From Saccharibacillus nicotianae (lineage in GTDB: Bacteria; Bacillota; Bacilli; Paenibacillales; Paenibacillaceae): a stretch of 64,000 bases of DNA. Below the pieces are notes generated by a model, which was not told the origin of the DNA, ran no database searches, and saw only the letters and a program-made list of their open reading frames with translations. The stretch lies in NCBI RefSeq assembly GCF_042681745.1, contig NZ_JBHUGF010000010.1, forward strand, positions 2,790,001-2,854,000, given 5' to 3'. This document shows, piece after piece, positions 9,126 to 17,705 of this stretch. Position numbers and translations under genes: made by a program. Every line of letters starts with the position of its first letter. Position 1 is the stretch's first letter.

Positions 9126-10712
9126 TTAACCTGCACTAGAAGCAGATGAAGCACCAGAAGCAGCAGCACTAGAAGAAGCTGCAATATATCCGTTTTCCAT
9201 CGCTTGTACTTTAGCTTGTTGTACATAAAATTGTAGTTTAGCCAAGTCTTGTTTCACTTGATCTACATGTACTTGATATTGGAATTTATCAAAATCGTAT
9301 TTTGTTACTACGCCAGCGTTGTAACGAATCTGCATATTGGTATTATCCAGAGTCACATCACTTACGGTACGTTGCGCTGTTACAACACTTTTATATGCTG
9401 TATCTGCATCAGTGTAACTTGATTCGATCGATTTAGCCAAATCAATTTTACCTTGAGTCAATTGTTGTCTAGCAATTTCAGTATTTGCTTTGGTTGCTTG
9501 CTCATCAAAGCTGTTGGCTGCATTTTTATCTTGGTTATCTTCTTCCCATTGAGCTTGAACAATGCCATTAGCAAGTGTTTTTACTTGGTATGAAGAAGAA
9601 AGAATCGTATCTACATTTTTCTTAGCAACAGGTTCTACAGTTACATCAACATCTGTTAATTGAATATTTGGATTGTATTCAATACCTAGATCAAATGAAA
9701 TAGTAATCAATGCTTTTTGGTAAGCATCTTCAAGATTCGTCAAGTTATCTTTTTCTGCCAACAAAGCACGATTTGCTTTATCGATATCTTCTTGTGTACC
9801 CGATCCTAGAGATTGCAATGTTTGAGCACGTTGTACATCACGAGTCAATACATCGATATAGTCTTTAGACAATTGAACTTGTTTTTGACTTGCCAATAGT
9901 TGTACATATTGACCTGTCATACCAAGTTTGATACCTTCTTTAGCTTCATTAATTTGAAGTTCTGTATTTTCTTTTTGTGTATCCAAGCTATTGATATTTT
10001 TTTCTAACGTTTTACGAGACGTTTCAAGTTGTGTGTTTTGAGCGGCTGCACTTTTATTGAGTCCATCCGAAATTTTACCGACAGCATCTTGAAGTTCTTT
10101 TAGTTGTTGCTCGTAAGCATCACTTGGATCTGGCTCTGATGGTTCAGGCGTAGGAGTAGGTGTAGGATCAGCAGCGTCAGTTGCACTAGCAGATCCAGAA
10201 CCACTATTGTCTGTTGTTGCAGCCGGCGTAGCATCTTCTGCTTGAGCGCTCACTGTATTCGCAGCTTTTAGTGAAGGACTAACTGTAGTTACAGAACCAC
10301 TTTGTGCATCATCGCCGTTTACACCTGAATCTGTACCACTACCGTTATCAGATGGAACATGCAATACAGGAGAACCATTCCCTGCTTGAATATTAAAGCT
10401 ATTGTTCAAGTCAACTAGATTTACACCTAGACTGGCATTTTGTTGATCCAATACTTTGTATTTCAATTGAAGAAGTGCAAGGTTATAAGAATCATTTAGT
10501 GCAAGATTAATAACTGTATTTAGATCCAAAGTATCAAGCTTTTTCAATTCGCCTGCTCCAGAGATCGTTAATTGTGATGCGGGTGTAGCTGTTGTGTCTG
10601 TCACTACTGGCGTTGGTATTGCATCTGCAGCATGAGCCATTGTTAAAGGTTGCGATGCTACAAGTACCATAGCCAGAAGAGAAGCGCCGACCATTCCTTT
10701 TTTCATATCCAT
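9126..10712 (-). CDS. TolC-like secreted coiled-coil protein
   Basis: A secreted protein with a signal peptide (MKKGMVGASLLAMVLVASQP, cleavage after AHA) and an architecture like an outer-membrane efflux protein. An N-terminal segment LDTLDLNTVINLALNDSYNL matches the TolC repeat start. A Ser/Thr/Pro-rich linker follows (about 105-200), then long amphipathic helices (about 205-330 and 395-510) with the repeat-like MQIRYNAGVVTKYDFDKFQYQ. The tail is Ala/Ser-rich. AAAGAGG precedes two ATGs (10712 and 10706), and the upstream ATG at 10727 lacks a site. It is divergent from an RND adaptor/permease operon, so it is probably its third component. A TolC-like protein is unusual in a single-membrane bacterium. 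Confidence 0.8.
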   Translation of the reverse strand: MDMKKGMVGASLLAMVLVASQPLTMAHAADAIPTPVVTDTTATPASQLTISGAGELKKLDTLDLNTVINLALNDSYNLALLQLKYKVLDQQNASLGVNLVDLNNSFNIQAGNGSPVLHVPSDNGSGTDSGVNGDDAQSGSVTTVSPSLKAANTVSAQAEDATPAATTDNSGSGSASATDAADPTPTPTPEPSEPDPSDAYEQQLKELQDAVGKISDGLNKSAAAQNTQLETSRKTLEKNINSLDTQKENTELQINEAKEGIKLGMTGQYVQLLASQKQVQLSKDYIDVLTRDVQRAQTLQSLGSGTQEDIDKANRALLAEKDNLTNLEDAYQKALITISFDLGIEYNPNIQLTDVDVTVEPVAKKNVDTILSSSYQVKTLANGIVQAQWEEDNQDKNAANSFDEQATKANTEIARQQLTQGKIDLAKSIESSYTDADTAYKSVVTAQRTVSDVTLDNTNMQIRYNAGVVTKYDFDKFQYQVHVDQVKQDLAKLQFYVQQAKVQAMENGYIAASSSAAASGASSASSAG

Positions 10713-11004
10713 ATTACCTCTTTTCATATATTCAAAAAAATAATTCTACTCACAAATGAATGTTTCTGCCAAAAACATTTAGTATAGCTAATAAAATTAA
10801 TTTAGCATTACTAACAAAATAAATCAACTACAATTCAATAAATCATTTATAATTAAAAATAAGTTTGATTTAAAAAATCATTTCTCTACTTATTAGTATG
10901 TTGGAATACTCCTACCTTTATATTATATACCTTAAATGACATATACGTAATCCTTGTTTGAACATTATTTTAAAATAAAATAATAAGATGCGTCATCCTT
11001 TTGA

Positions 11005-11172
11005 TTAAGACCACTCTAATAAAATAACGACCAATGCAACTAAAATAGACGCAGCAAGTAAAAGATGTATTTTTTCGCGCATCATAGCAGGCTTTGTATT
11101 TATATAATGAAGTTTGTGATTTGGCGTATTATTGTTCCTCTGATCTGGATCATAATGATCTGTCGGTCTCAC
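11005..11172 (-). CDS. Small single-pass membrane protein (55 aa)
   Basis: A short gene in the spacer between the divergent efflux genes. GTG at 11172 follows an AAGGTGA site at 7 nt. The product has a hydrophilic, Asn/His/Asp-rich N-terminus (RPTDHYDPDQRNNN), then MREKI and one hydrophobic helix (HLLLAASILVALVVILL) near the C-terminus, ending EWS. The positive residues before the helix suggest that the N-terminus lies inside the cell. It could be an accessory of the efflux system or unrelated. I do not recognise a family. Confidence 0.5.
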   Translation of the reverse strand: MRPTDHYDPDQRNNNTPNHKLHYINTKPAMMREKIHLLLAASILVALVVILLEWS

Positions 11173-11439
11173 AATCAATCACCTTCTCTTCCATATATTG
11201 TATATCTTGCGATACTACAATCTTACCATTTGTCACACAATATTCACAATCTTATTCTGCATAAATGAAGCATCCACTTTTAGATTTAATTTATCTCATT
11301 CAAATCTACATCCAGAGGTTGAGGTCTCTTCAAATTTAGTTTGATACAATTGACAAGCACCGTAAAAACAATCTATAATTCAGCCATGAACTATAGAGTA
11401 TAAATTAAACTGGTGAGTTCAGAGGAGGATACTGTAACT
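11173..11439. other. Divergent spacer with RND operon promoter
   Basis: The spacer holds a strong sigma-A promoter for the RND operon (11350-11379) and the ribosome binding site of the adaptor gene. No clear TetR-type palindrome was found. Confidence 0.5.
11350..11379 (+). promoter_or_regulatory. Sigma-A promoter of the RND operon
   Basis: TTGACA (11350-11355) and TATAAT (11374-11379) are both perfect consensus boxes, separated by 18 bp and lying about 60 bp upstream of the adaptor start. Confidence 0.85.
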
Positions 11440-12918
11440 ATGAAAAAAAGCTGGCCAACGGCCTTTACAGCGATTCTGTTAGCTGTTAGTTTGACAGCAT
11501 GTTCGACAGAGAAAGCTGCAGTGGAGCCGGCAAGTAGTAGTGTCGAAGTCACAGCCGTCAAAGAAGTAACATTAGATGCGGTCTATGACTTATCCGGCAC
11601 CCTACAAGCATATGATGAAACTCCTGTTTCTTTTAAAATCGGTGGAACCGTCACTTCAGTGAATGCCGATATTGGAGATCAGGTTACAAAAGGGAAAAGT
11701 TTAGCCCAACTAGATAGCGCAGATTTACAACTTGATCTCGACAATGCCAACCAAAGTGTTGCCGCTGCTCAAGCATCCCTCAGCAACGCCCAAGCTTCTC
11801 TTACCAGCGCCCAAGCTTCTCTTAGCAATGCGCAAGCCGCCAAACAAGCAGCTCAAGCAGGTATTGCATCCGCGGATGCACAGATTCAAAGTGCCAAAGT
11901 TCGTGAGCAAGGCGTAGCTGCTGGAGCTCGTACACAAGAAAAAGCACAATCACAAAATGCAGTCAACAAAGCACAAACAGCTTATAATCAAGCCAAAACA
12001 GCAGCAGATCGTGCCAAAACACTATTTCAAAACGGTCTGTTGACTCAACAAGAAAATGAACAAGCGCAAACGACTCTTGCTACAGCGCAAGATAGTCTGA
12101 ATGATGCGAAAGAACAACTTTCTCTTCTATTAGAAGGAGCAAGTGCATCCGATCGGGCAGCAGCAGCTTCTACTGTTAAAGAAGCCGAAGTCGGTCGTCA
12201 AAGTGCTGTTGCTAGTGTAGAACAAGCCAATTCTGGAATTGAGCAAGCCAATGCAGGGATCGAACAAGCGAATGCGGGTATTAGCCAGGCACAAGCAAGT
12301 TACGAGCAAGCTGTCATTGCAAAAGAAACGGCTCAATTGAATTTATCTAGAGTAGGACTTGCTGCTCCTGTATCTGGTGTCGTGTTAGAAAAAACGATTT
12401 CTAATGGACAAACAGTTAGTGCAGGTACAGCGATGTTTACACTGGGTGAAATTAACAAACTTAAAGTGTTGCTTCCTATCGCGGATAGTGAAATCAGTAA
12501 GTGGAAAGTTGGACAACAAGTTAGCTTGAACCTTTATGATGAAACACGTACAGGCAGAGTAACCAAGCTTTACCCTGCGACCAATGAAAATACAGGTTCT
12601 ATTAATGCAGAAGTAACGATTGATAACCCTAAATTAGATTGGAAACCAGGTCAGGTTGTCAAAGCTTCTCGTCAAGCTGCTTCATTAAAAGGAATCGCTA
12701 TTCCTGTAGAAGCGGTTGTAAGTACAGGCTCTGAACCGTATGTATTCAAAAATGTAAATGGTAAAGCTGTCCAAACCCCTGTTGAAATCGGTAATCTATA
12801 CGACAATCGTTATCAGATTACTAAAGGCTTAAAAGTAGGCGATCAGGTGGTGACTCAAGGAGCTGACCGTTTATTTAATGGAGATGCCCTTACAGTAAGT
12901 GAGGCGACCACTAAATGA
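11440..12918 (+). CDS. RND efflux membrane-fusion (HlyD/AcrA-type) lipoprotein
   Basis: The adaptor subunit of an RND exporter, probably anchored outside the membrane as a lipoprotein (lipobox LTAC). Domains in order are a biotinyl-lipoyl half (SFKIGGTVTSVNADIGDQV), a very long Ala/Gln/Ser-rich coiled-coil hairpin with repeats of the type QASLSNAQASLTSAQASL and IEQANAGIEQANAGI, the second lipoyl half (GLAAPVSGVVLEKTISNGQ), then beta-barrel and membrane-proximal domains. AGAGGAGGA fits ATG 11440 (MKKSWPTAF), not the GTG at 11413. Its stop overlaps the permease start (ATGA). Confidence 0.93.
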   Translation: MKKSWPTAFTAILLAVSLTACSTEKAAVEPASSSVEVTAVKEVTLDAVYDLSGTLQAYDETPVSFKIGGTVTSVNADIGDQVTKGKSLAQLDSADLQLDLDNANQSVAAAQASLSNAQASLTSAQASLSNAQAAKQAAQAGIASADAQIQSAKVREQGVAAGARTQEKAQSQNAVNKAQTAYNQAKTAADRAKTLFQNGLLTQQENEQAQTTLATAQDSLNDAKEQLSLLLEGASASDRAAAASTVKEAEVGRQSAVASVEQANSGIEQANAGIEQANAGISQAQASYEQAVIAKETAQLNLSRVGLAAPVSGVVLEKTISNGQTVSAGTAMFTLGEINKLKVLLPIADSEISKWKVGQQVSLNLYDETRTGRVTKLYPATNENTGSINAEVTIDNPKLDWKPGQVVKASRQAASLKGIAIPVEAVVSTGSEPYVFKNVNGKAVQTPVEIGNLYDNRYQITKGLKVGDQVVTQGADRLFNGDALTVSEATTK

Positions 12919-15900
12919 TCAAATATATCGTCAAAAAGCGTAAAATTACGCTTGTCTTCTTTATCATGCTTATCCTTTTCGGTATCGTAAGTGCATTGCA
13001 GTTGCCTAAACAATTAATGCCAGATATCGTTGTAAAAACAGCAACAGTCACAACTACTTATCCTGGTGCAACTCCAGAATTAATGGAACAAACGGTCACC
13101 AAAGTGTTAGAGCAGAAGATCAAAGAAGTTACCAATCTGGATACGATCTCTTCTACTTCCAGTAATGGTGTATCCAGTATCGTAATTCAAGCTCTTCCTT
13201 CAGCAAATGCTAAAGACACATGGAGTGAGTTACGCCGTAAAGTGCAAGATGCTGAAGGCGAACTTCCTTCTGATGCTAACACTCCTGTCGTTAATGACAA
13301 TTTAACACAGACATTTGTTCAATCATTTGCTGTATATGGCAAAACCAAAGAAGATATTTATGCTTTAAGTGATTTGATGAATACATGGCGTGACCAACTT
13401 CGCTCTGTACCGGGTATTACCGATGTAGCGATTAAAGGTATACCGGATCAGCAAGTACGAGTAGACGCTGATATGGCGAAGTTAAAACAGTACAATATTT
13501 CGTGGGAATCGGTTATGCAAGCGATCCAGTCTGAAAATAACCGCGTACCTACAGGTGATATTGCATACCAATCACGTACTTATCAATTAACTGTCGATGA
13601 ATCTCATGATGTAGATTCCCTCAAAAATATTGTTGTGTTTCAAACAGAAGCCGGTATTCCAGTCTATGTTAAAGACATTGCTAATGTGCAATTAGTAACG
13701 GATAAAGAAACGTACTTAGGATATTACAACGGTGTCCCTGCAATTTCACTCGATATTAGTAGTGAAACAGGTTCTGATGTCCCTACAATGCATGAGCGTG
13801 TAGCAGAAAAAATGTCTTCACTTGAAAAAACATTGCCTGCTAACATCAAGATTACTTCCCTATTTGCTCAAAAAAATGAAGTAGACCGTATTTTTAATGA
13901 TTTGATTCGTGAAATGTTAATTGCGATTTTGGCGGTTATTATTATCTGTATGTTGGGATTGAACTGGTTAACAGCTTCTTTTGTAGCTTTGGCTATTCCA
14001 GTCTCAATCGCACTCGGTCTGATTCTTTTGCCTACTCTGGGAATATCGCTGAATCAGATTACGATTGTAGGATTAATTATCGTACTCGGGATACTGGTCG
14101 ATGATGCGGTTGTTGTAAATGATAACATTGAACGACGATTAACCGTACTCAAAGAAAGCCCAACCGATGCAGCTATAAACGGTACCAAAGAAGTATCGAT
14201 CTCTATTATTACTGCTACATTAGCAACAATCGCAGCTTTTGCTCCATTAATGTTGCTTGAAGGCGATATGGGATCATTTATTCGTCCGATTCCAACCATT
14301 ATCTCGTTATGTATGTTAGCTTCGATGATTATGGCATTAACGATCATTCCTATTTTCCGTGAATGGTATGAAGAGCGTCGTAATGAACAAGGTAAAACAC
14401 ATGGCACAGAAAAACCTGCTGGACTATTAGGTAAACAAATTCAGTCGTTAACCAATGGCTATGCTAAAAAATTAATGCCTAAAGTATTAAAACGTCCATT
14501 GATTGTTGCTTTAACAGGACTTATTGTGAGTACACTTGCTTACGGTTTAGCTGCTTTTACACCAATCGAGCTATTCCCAAGTTCATCTGATCCTCAGTTA
14601 ACGATCAATGTATCGTTGCCTACAGGTACTTCTTTACAGAAAACAGATGAAGTCGTACAAGGTGTTGCTAAATGGGTCAAAAAACAGCCAGGCGTTGAAA
14701 ATATAGCTTATGCTTCTGGTGGCGGTGCACCTCAGTTGTTTACCAACCTTAGTCTAGGTGGCGGTGGTGTCACAACCGGACAGATTCTAGTCACCGGTGA
14801 AGAACATAAGCTCGATGTAGCTACAGCGTCAGAACAGTGGTCTGATCAACTGAAAAAAGATTATCCAGGTATCAGTATCTCTGTAAAAGCTACAGATTTG
14901 GGTGTCTCTGTAGGTAAAGCAGTATCGATCCGTATTCTAGGTGATGATCTAGAAGAAATTCGTAGCCTAACAGATAAAGTGAAACTTGCGATTGCTGATA
15001 CACCAGGAACATACGGTATCACTGATAGTATTGGTGTAGAAAACTATGCTTTGAACTTTGTCGTTAACAAACAAGCGATGGATCAATACAAAGTAAGTTA
15101 TGAAAACTTAACACGTACCCTATTGATGATGGGTAGCGGTATTAGTGTAGGTGACTTTGATAACGGTGAAGATTTGATCGATATCAAGCTTTATATGAAA
15201 GATTCTACAAACGCTAGTCCAACAGCACTATTCCAACAAGTCAGTATTACTAACTCTGCTGGAACTCAGATTCCATTATCACAAGTAGTTGAAATGAAAC
15301 CATCATTTGCGATTCAACAAATCGATCGTTACAACTTAACACGAGTGAATACGATTGAGGCAGATGCAAATGGACGTACAGCTACAGAAGTTATGCAGGA
15401 ATTAGAACCTAAAATCAAACAAATTAATTTCCCTGAAGGATACACATGGGATGTCGGTGGAGCAACGTCCAGTCAAACAGATACCTTTACTGATCTGGGG
15501 CAACTGTTTGTAGTCGTTATCTTCCTGATTATTATTTTAATTATGATTCAGTTCTACTCGCTTTCGATTCCGATGATTATTATGACTACAGTCTATCTAG
15601 CGGCTGCGGGCGGTATATTAGGATTATTTATCACTCGTACACCGATCGGATTTATGTCAGTCATGGGGATTATAGCACTCGCCGGAATTGTTGTAAGGAA
15701 CGGTATCGTATTGATCGAATTTATAGAAGATGCAAGGCATGAAGGTATGGAATTAACCGATGCTATTATATCCGCGGCATCTGCTCGTTTCCGCCCTATT
15801 CTTCTTACTTCGTTGACAGCGATTGTTGGTATGATTCCGATCGCTACTGTCGGTGAACTATTGTTCCGACCACTTGGAGTTACGATTATTTTCGGTCTTG

Positions 15901-16040
15901 TATTCTCGACGATTTTGACATTGTTTGTAGTACCTTCCTTATACATGGTTGTTGCTAGAAGAAAAGATAAAAAAGCAGCCCGTAAATTAGAACGTAAACA
16001 ACAACGTCGTGAAAAGTTGAATTTAAGTAAAAAAGTGTAA
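12915..16040 (+). CDS. RND efflux permease (AcrB/SwrC-like)
   Basis: A 1041-residue proton-driven exporter of the hydrophobe/amphiphile RND family. The layout is the usual one: TM1 near the N-terminus, a large outer loop starting TYPGATPELMEQTVT, TM2-6, a second large loop, and TM8-12. The proton-relay pair Asp396-Asp397 in VLGILVDDAVVVNDNIE (TM4) is intact. The closest well-known Gram-positive relative is SwrC of Bacillus subtilis, which exports surfactin. It is translationally coupled to the adaptor. The substrate is unknown, but lipopeptides or other amphiphiles are likely. Confidence 0.95.
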   Translation: MIKYIVKKRKITLVFFIMLILFGIVSALQLPKQLMPDIVVKTATVTTTYPGATPELMEQTVTKVLEQKIKEVTNLDTISSTSSNGVSSIVIQALPSANAKDTWSELRRKVQDAEGELPSDANTPVVNDNLTQTFVQSFAVYGKTKEDIYALSDLMNTWRDQLRSVPGITDVAIKGIPDQQVRVDADMAKLKQYNISWESVMQAIQSENNRVPTGDIAYQSRTYQLTVDESHDVDSLKNIVVFQTEAGIPVYVKDIANVQLVTDKETYLGYYNGVPAISLDISSETGSDVPTMHERVAEKMSSLEKTLPANIKITSLFAQKNEVDRIFNDLIREMLIAILAVIIICMLGLNWLTASFVALAIPVSIALGLILLPTLGISLNQITIVGLIIVLGILVDDAVVVNDNIERRLTVLKESPTDAAINGTKEVSISIITATLATIAAFAPLMLLEGDMGSFIRPIPTIISLCMLASMIMALTIIPIFREWYEERRNEQGKTHGTEKPAGLLGKQIQSLTNGYAKKLMPKVLKRPLIVALTGLIVSTLAYGLAAFTPIELFPSSSDPQLTINVSLPTGTSLQKTDEVVQGVAKWVKKQPGVENIAYASGGGAPQLFTNLSLGGGGVTTGQILVTGEEHKLDVATASEQWSDQLKKDYPGISISVKATDLGVSVGKAVSIRILGDDLEEIRSLTDKVKLAIADTPGTYGITDSIGVENYALNFVVNKQAMDQYKVSYENLTRTLLMMGSGISVGDFDNGEDLIDIKLYMKDSTNASPTALFQQVSITNSAGTQIPLSQVVEMKPSFAIQQIDRYNLTRVNTIEADANGRTATEVMQELEPKIKQINFPEGYTWDVGGATSSQTDTFTDLGQLFVVVIFLIIILIMIQFYSLSIPMIIMTTVYLAAAGGILGLFITRTPIGFMSVMGIIALAGIVVRNGIVLIEFIEDARHEGMELTDAIISAASARFRPILLTSLTAIVGMIPIATVGELLFRPLGVTIIFGLVFSTILTLFVVPSLYMVVARRKDKKAARKLERKQQRREKLNLSKKV

Positions 16041-16072
16041 TTGAATTATTCTGTAGATATGGATTTGTACTG

Positions 16073-16115
16073 AATAAGAACAGGCTTCTTTTCAAAGAGC
16101 CTGTTCTTATTTTAT
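16073..16115 (+). terminator. Intrinsic terminator after the RND permease
   Basis: A perfect 14-bp stem (AATAAGAACAGGCT / AGCCTGTTCTTATT) with an 11-nt loop. The T tract is short (TTATTTTAT) but the stem is very stable. Confidence 0.82.
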
Positions 16116-16152
16116 AATGACGTGATGACGTAGCGGTAAAGGAGACGTGCAC

Positions 16153-17040
16153 TTGAAAAACAAAGAAGATGAAATTATTGAAGTAGCACTTCAACTTTTT
16201 TCCGAAAAAGGGTATACAGCTACTTCGGTAGATGAGATCGCGAAGGAAAGCGGAATAGCCAAAGCTTCTTTTTATAAATTTTTTCAAAGTAAAGAAGATG
16301 TTCTGGTAGCTACAGTAATGATGCATGGACGCAAAATCGATCATGCGCTTTGTATGATGTATTCGGATACTCAGTTAGCTTCCGAGCAAAAAATTGCTGA
16401 ATTTGTCCGTATTTACTTACAAAATTCGTTAGATACCAAATTCCATACGATGATGATGTCGATGCATGATAAAAGCTTGTTTCATAGCGAAAAATTAATT
16501 GAAGCTTTTTTGATTGTAGAATTTAAATTAAGCAAATGGACTACCGATTGTCTGGTAGATATATATGGTGAACAGGTTGAACCTTTTGCTTATGATGTTA
16601 TTTTTATGATTCGTGGCATGATGATGCAGTATTTGATTTTGCCGATGATGGGACTCAAACCGAATACGACAGATGAAGAATTTGCTGCCCTCCTCGGGAA
16701 TACTATCGATGTATGGATTAAAGGGATGATGAAATACGATTATGTACCGATCTGGGATTGGAAACAGCTCAAAGTAGACCCTGAACATATTAAAGATAGC
16801 CCTGTTTTTAAAGGGATTATCATTCATGATGCTTTGCTCGACCTCAAAAGATTACTTCATCATCTACAAGTTTCGGATGAACAGAAAGAAGATTATCGTC
16901 AAGTTCTGCATGAGCTTGAACAGGAGATTTTGAGTGATCACCGACGAAAAGGAATGCTTAAAGCGATGTTTTCATTTCTTTCGCAAGAACCTTCGCTGGT
17001 GGAAAAATGTACGCTTTTACAATCTGTACTTGATATCTAA
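16153..17040 (+). CDS. TetR/AcrR-family transcriptional regulator
   Basis: A DNA-binding repressor. Residues 1-50 form the TetR helix-turn-helix: EIIEVALQLFSEKGYTATSV, DEIAKESGIAKASFYKFF, SKEDVLVA. The remaining 240 residues form the ligand domain, longer than usual (295 residues against about 200 for typical members). GTG at 16147 is only 2 nt from AAAGGAG, while TTG at 16153 is 8 nt away, so TTG is chosen. Its place just after the RND permease suggests that it regulates the efflux genes, but a terminator separates them, so it may have its own promoter. Confidence 0.9.
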   Translation: MKNKEDEIIEVALQLFSEKGYTATSVDEIAKESGIAKASFYKFFQSKEDVLVATVMMHGRKIDHALCMMYSDTQLASEQKIAEFVRIYLQNSLDTKFHTMMMSMHDKSLFHSEKLIEAFLIVEFKLSKWTTDCLVDIYGEQVEPFAYDVIFMIRGMMMQYLILPMMGLKPNTTDEEFAALLGNTIDVWIKGMMKYDYVPIWDWKQLKVDPEHIKDSPVFKGIIIHDALLDLKRLLHHLQVSDEQKEDYRQVLHELEQEILSDHRRKGMLKAMFSFLSQEPSLVEKCTLLQSVLDI

Positions 17041-17061
17041 TATCATCTCTATGAAAAGAAG

Positions 17062-17103
17062 AAAAGCTGTTTCCTGTGATGATCACAGAAAGCAGCTTTT
17101 TTT
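17062..17103 (+). terminator. Intrinsic terminator after the TetR gene
   Basis: AAAGCTG pairs with CAGCTTT around an inner CTGTGAT/ATCACAG stem, ending in a run of seven T. Confidence 0.9.
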
Positions 17104-17158
17104 ATATTTATTATTTTATTGCTGTATGATATGAATCCAATATGCTATACCGATAGAA

Positions 17159-17548
17159 TTAGATCATTTTTTTGTTATCGCTATCACGTAAGCGTACTTT
17201 AAGCTGATCTATCGTTCTCTCCAGTGTTCCGATAGCATCGGTTACAATACTGCGATCTACTGAATCTTCGACTTCTTTCATACGCGCAGAAGCTCGTTCG
17301 CTTTCGTACGTCTGGCGGCGTTGCAGTTCATTATATTTATCAAGCAAGTCTGTAATGACTTTGTAAAAACGCTCATAATCCAAAATAACATCATCGAGAA
17401 AAAAGTCGACTTCTTCTTGAGAATAGCCACGCATTTTGGTCGCAAAATCTTTTTCATGAATTGTAAGTGCATCGAACTTAATCCCCAACTGTTTAAATAA
17501 ACGCTTTTGATCTTCTAACTTACGCTGATAATTCTCATCTACAGCCAT
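17159..17548 (-). CDS. DivIVA-domain protein
   Basis: A 129-residue cytoplasmic protein of the DivIVA/GpsB type. ALTIHEKDFATKMRGYSQEEVDFFLDDVILDYERF is the conserved N-terminal domain, with the GY..EEVD..LD motif that binds membrane or partner proteins. A coiled coil follows. Its size lies between GpsB (98 residues) and DivIVA (about 165). An open frame extends to 17638, but GGGGG 9 nt upstream of ATG 17548 (MAVDENYQ) sets the start. Such proteins organise cell division or polar growth. Its exact partner is unknown. Confidence 0.85.
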   Translation of the reverse strand: MAVDENYQRKLEDQKRLFKQLGIKFDALTIHEKDFATKMRGYSQEEVDFFLDDVILDYERFYKVITDLLDKYNELQRRQTYESERASARMKEVEDSVDRSIVTDAIGTLERTIDQLKVRLRDSDNKKMI

Positions 17549-17705
17549 GATGATGATCCCCCTATTCCCGTAAGAACTTATACTCACATACAGTTCTTTT
17601 TTATAAATGTACCACAAACATAGCATAGGGGAAAACAATCTGCTTAAAGATATTTCGACAGACGATACAGATCATGTGGAACTTGTCAGAAGATACTATA
17701 TAAGT

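Noticed and set aside
11065..11268. Plus-strand 67-codon frame in the efflux spacer
   Set aside because: It has no good ribosome binding site and is antisense to a better supported small gene (11005-11172).
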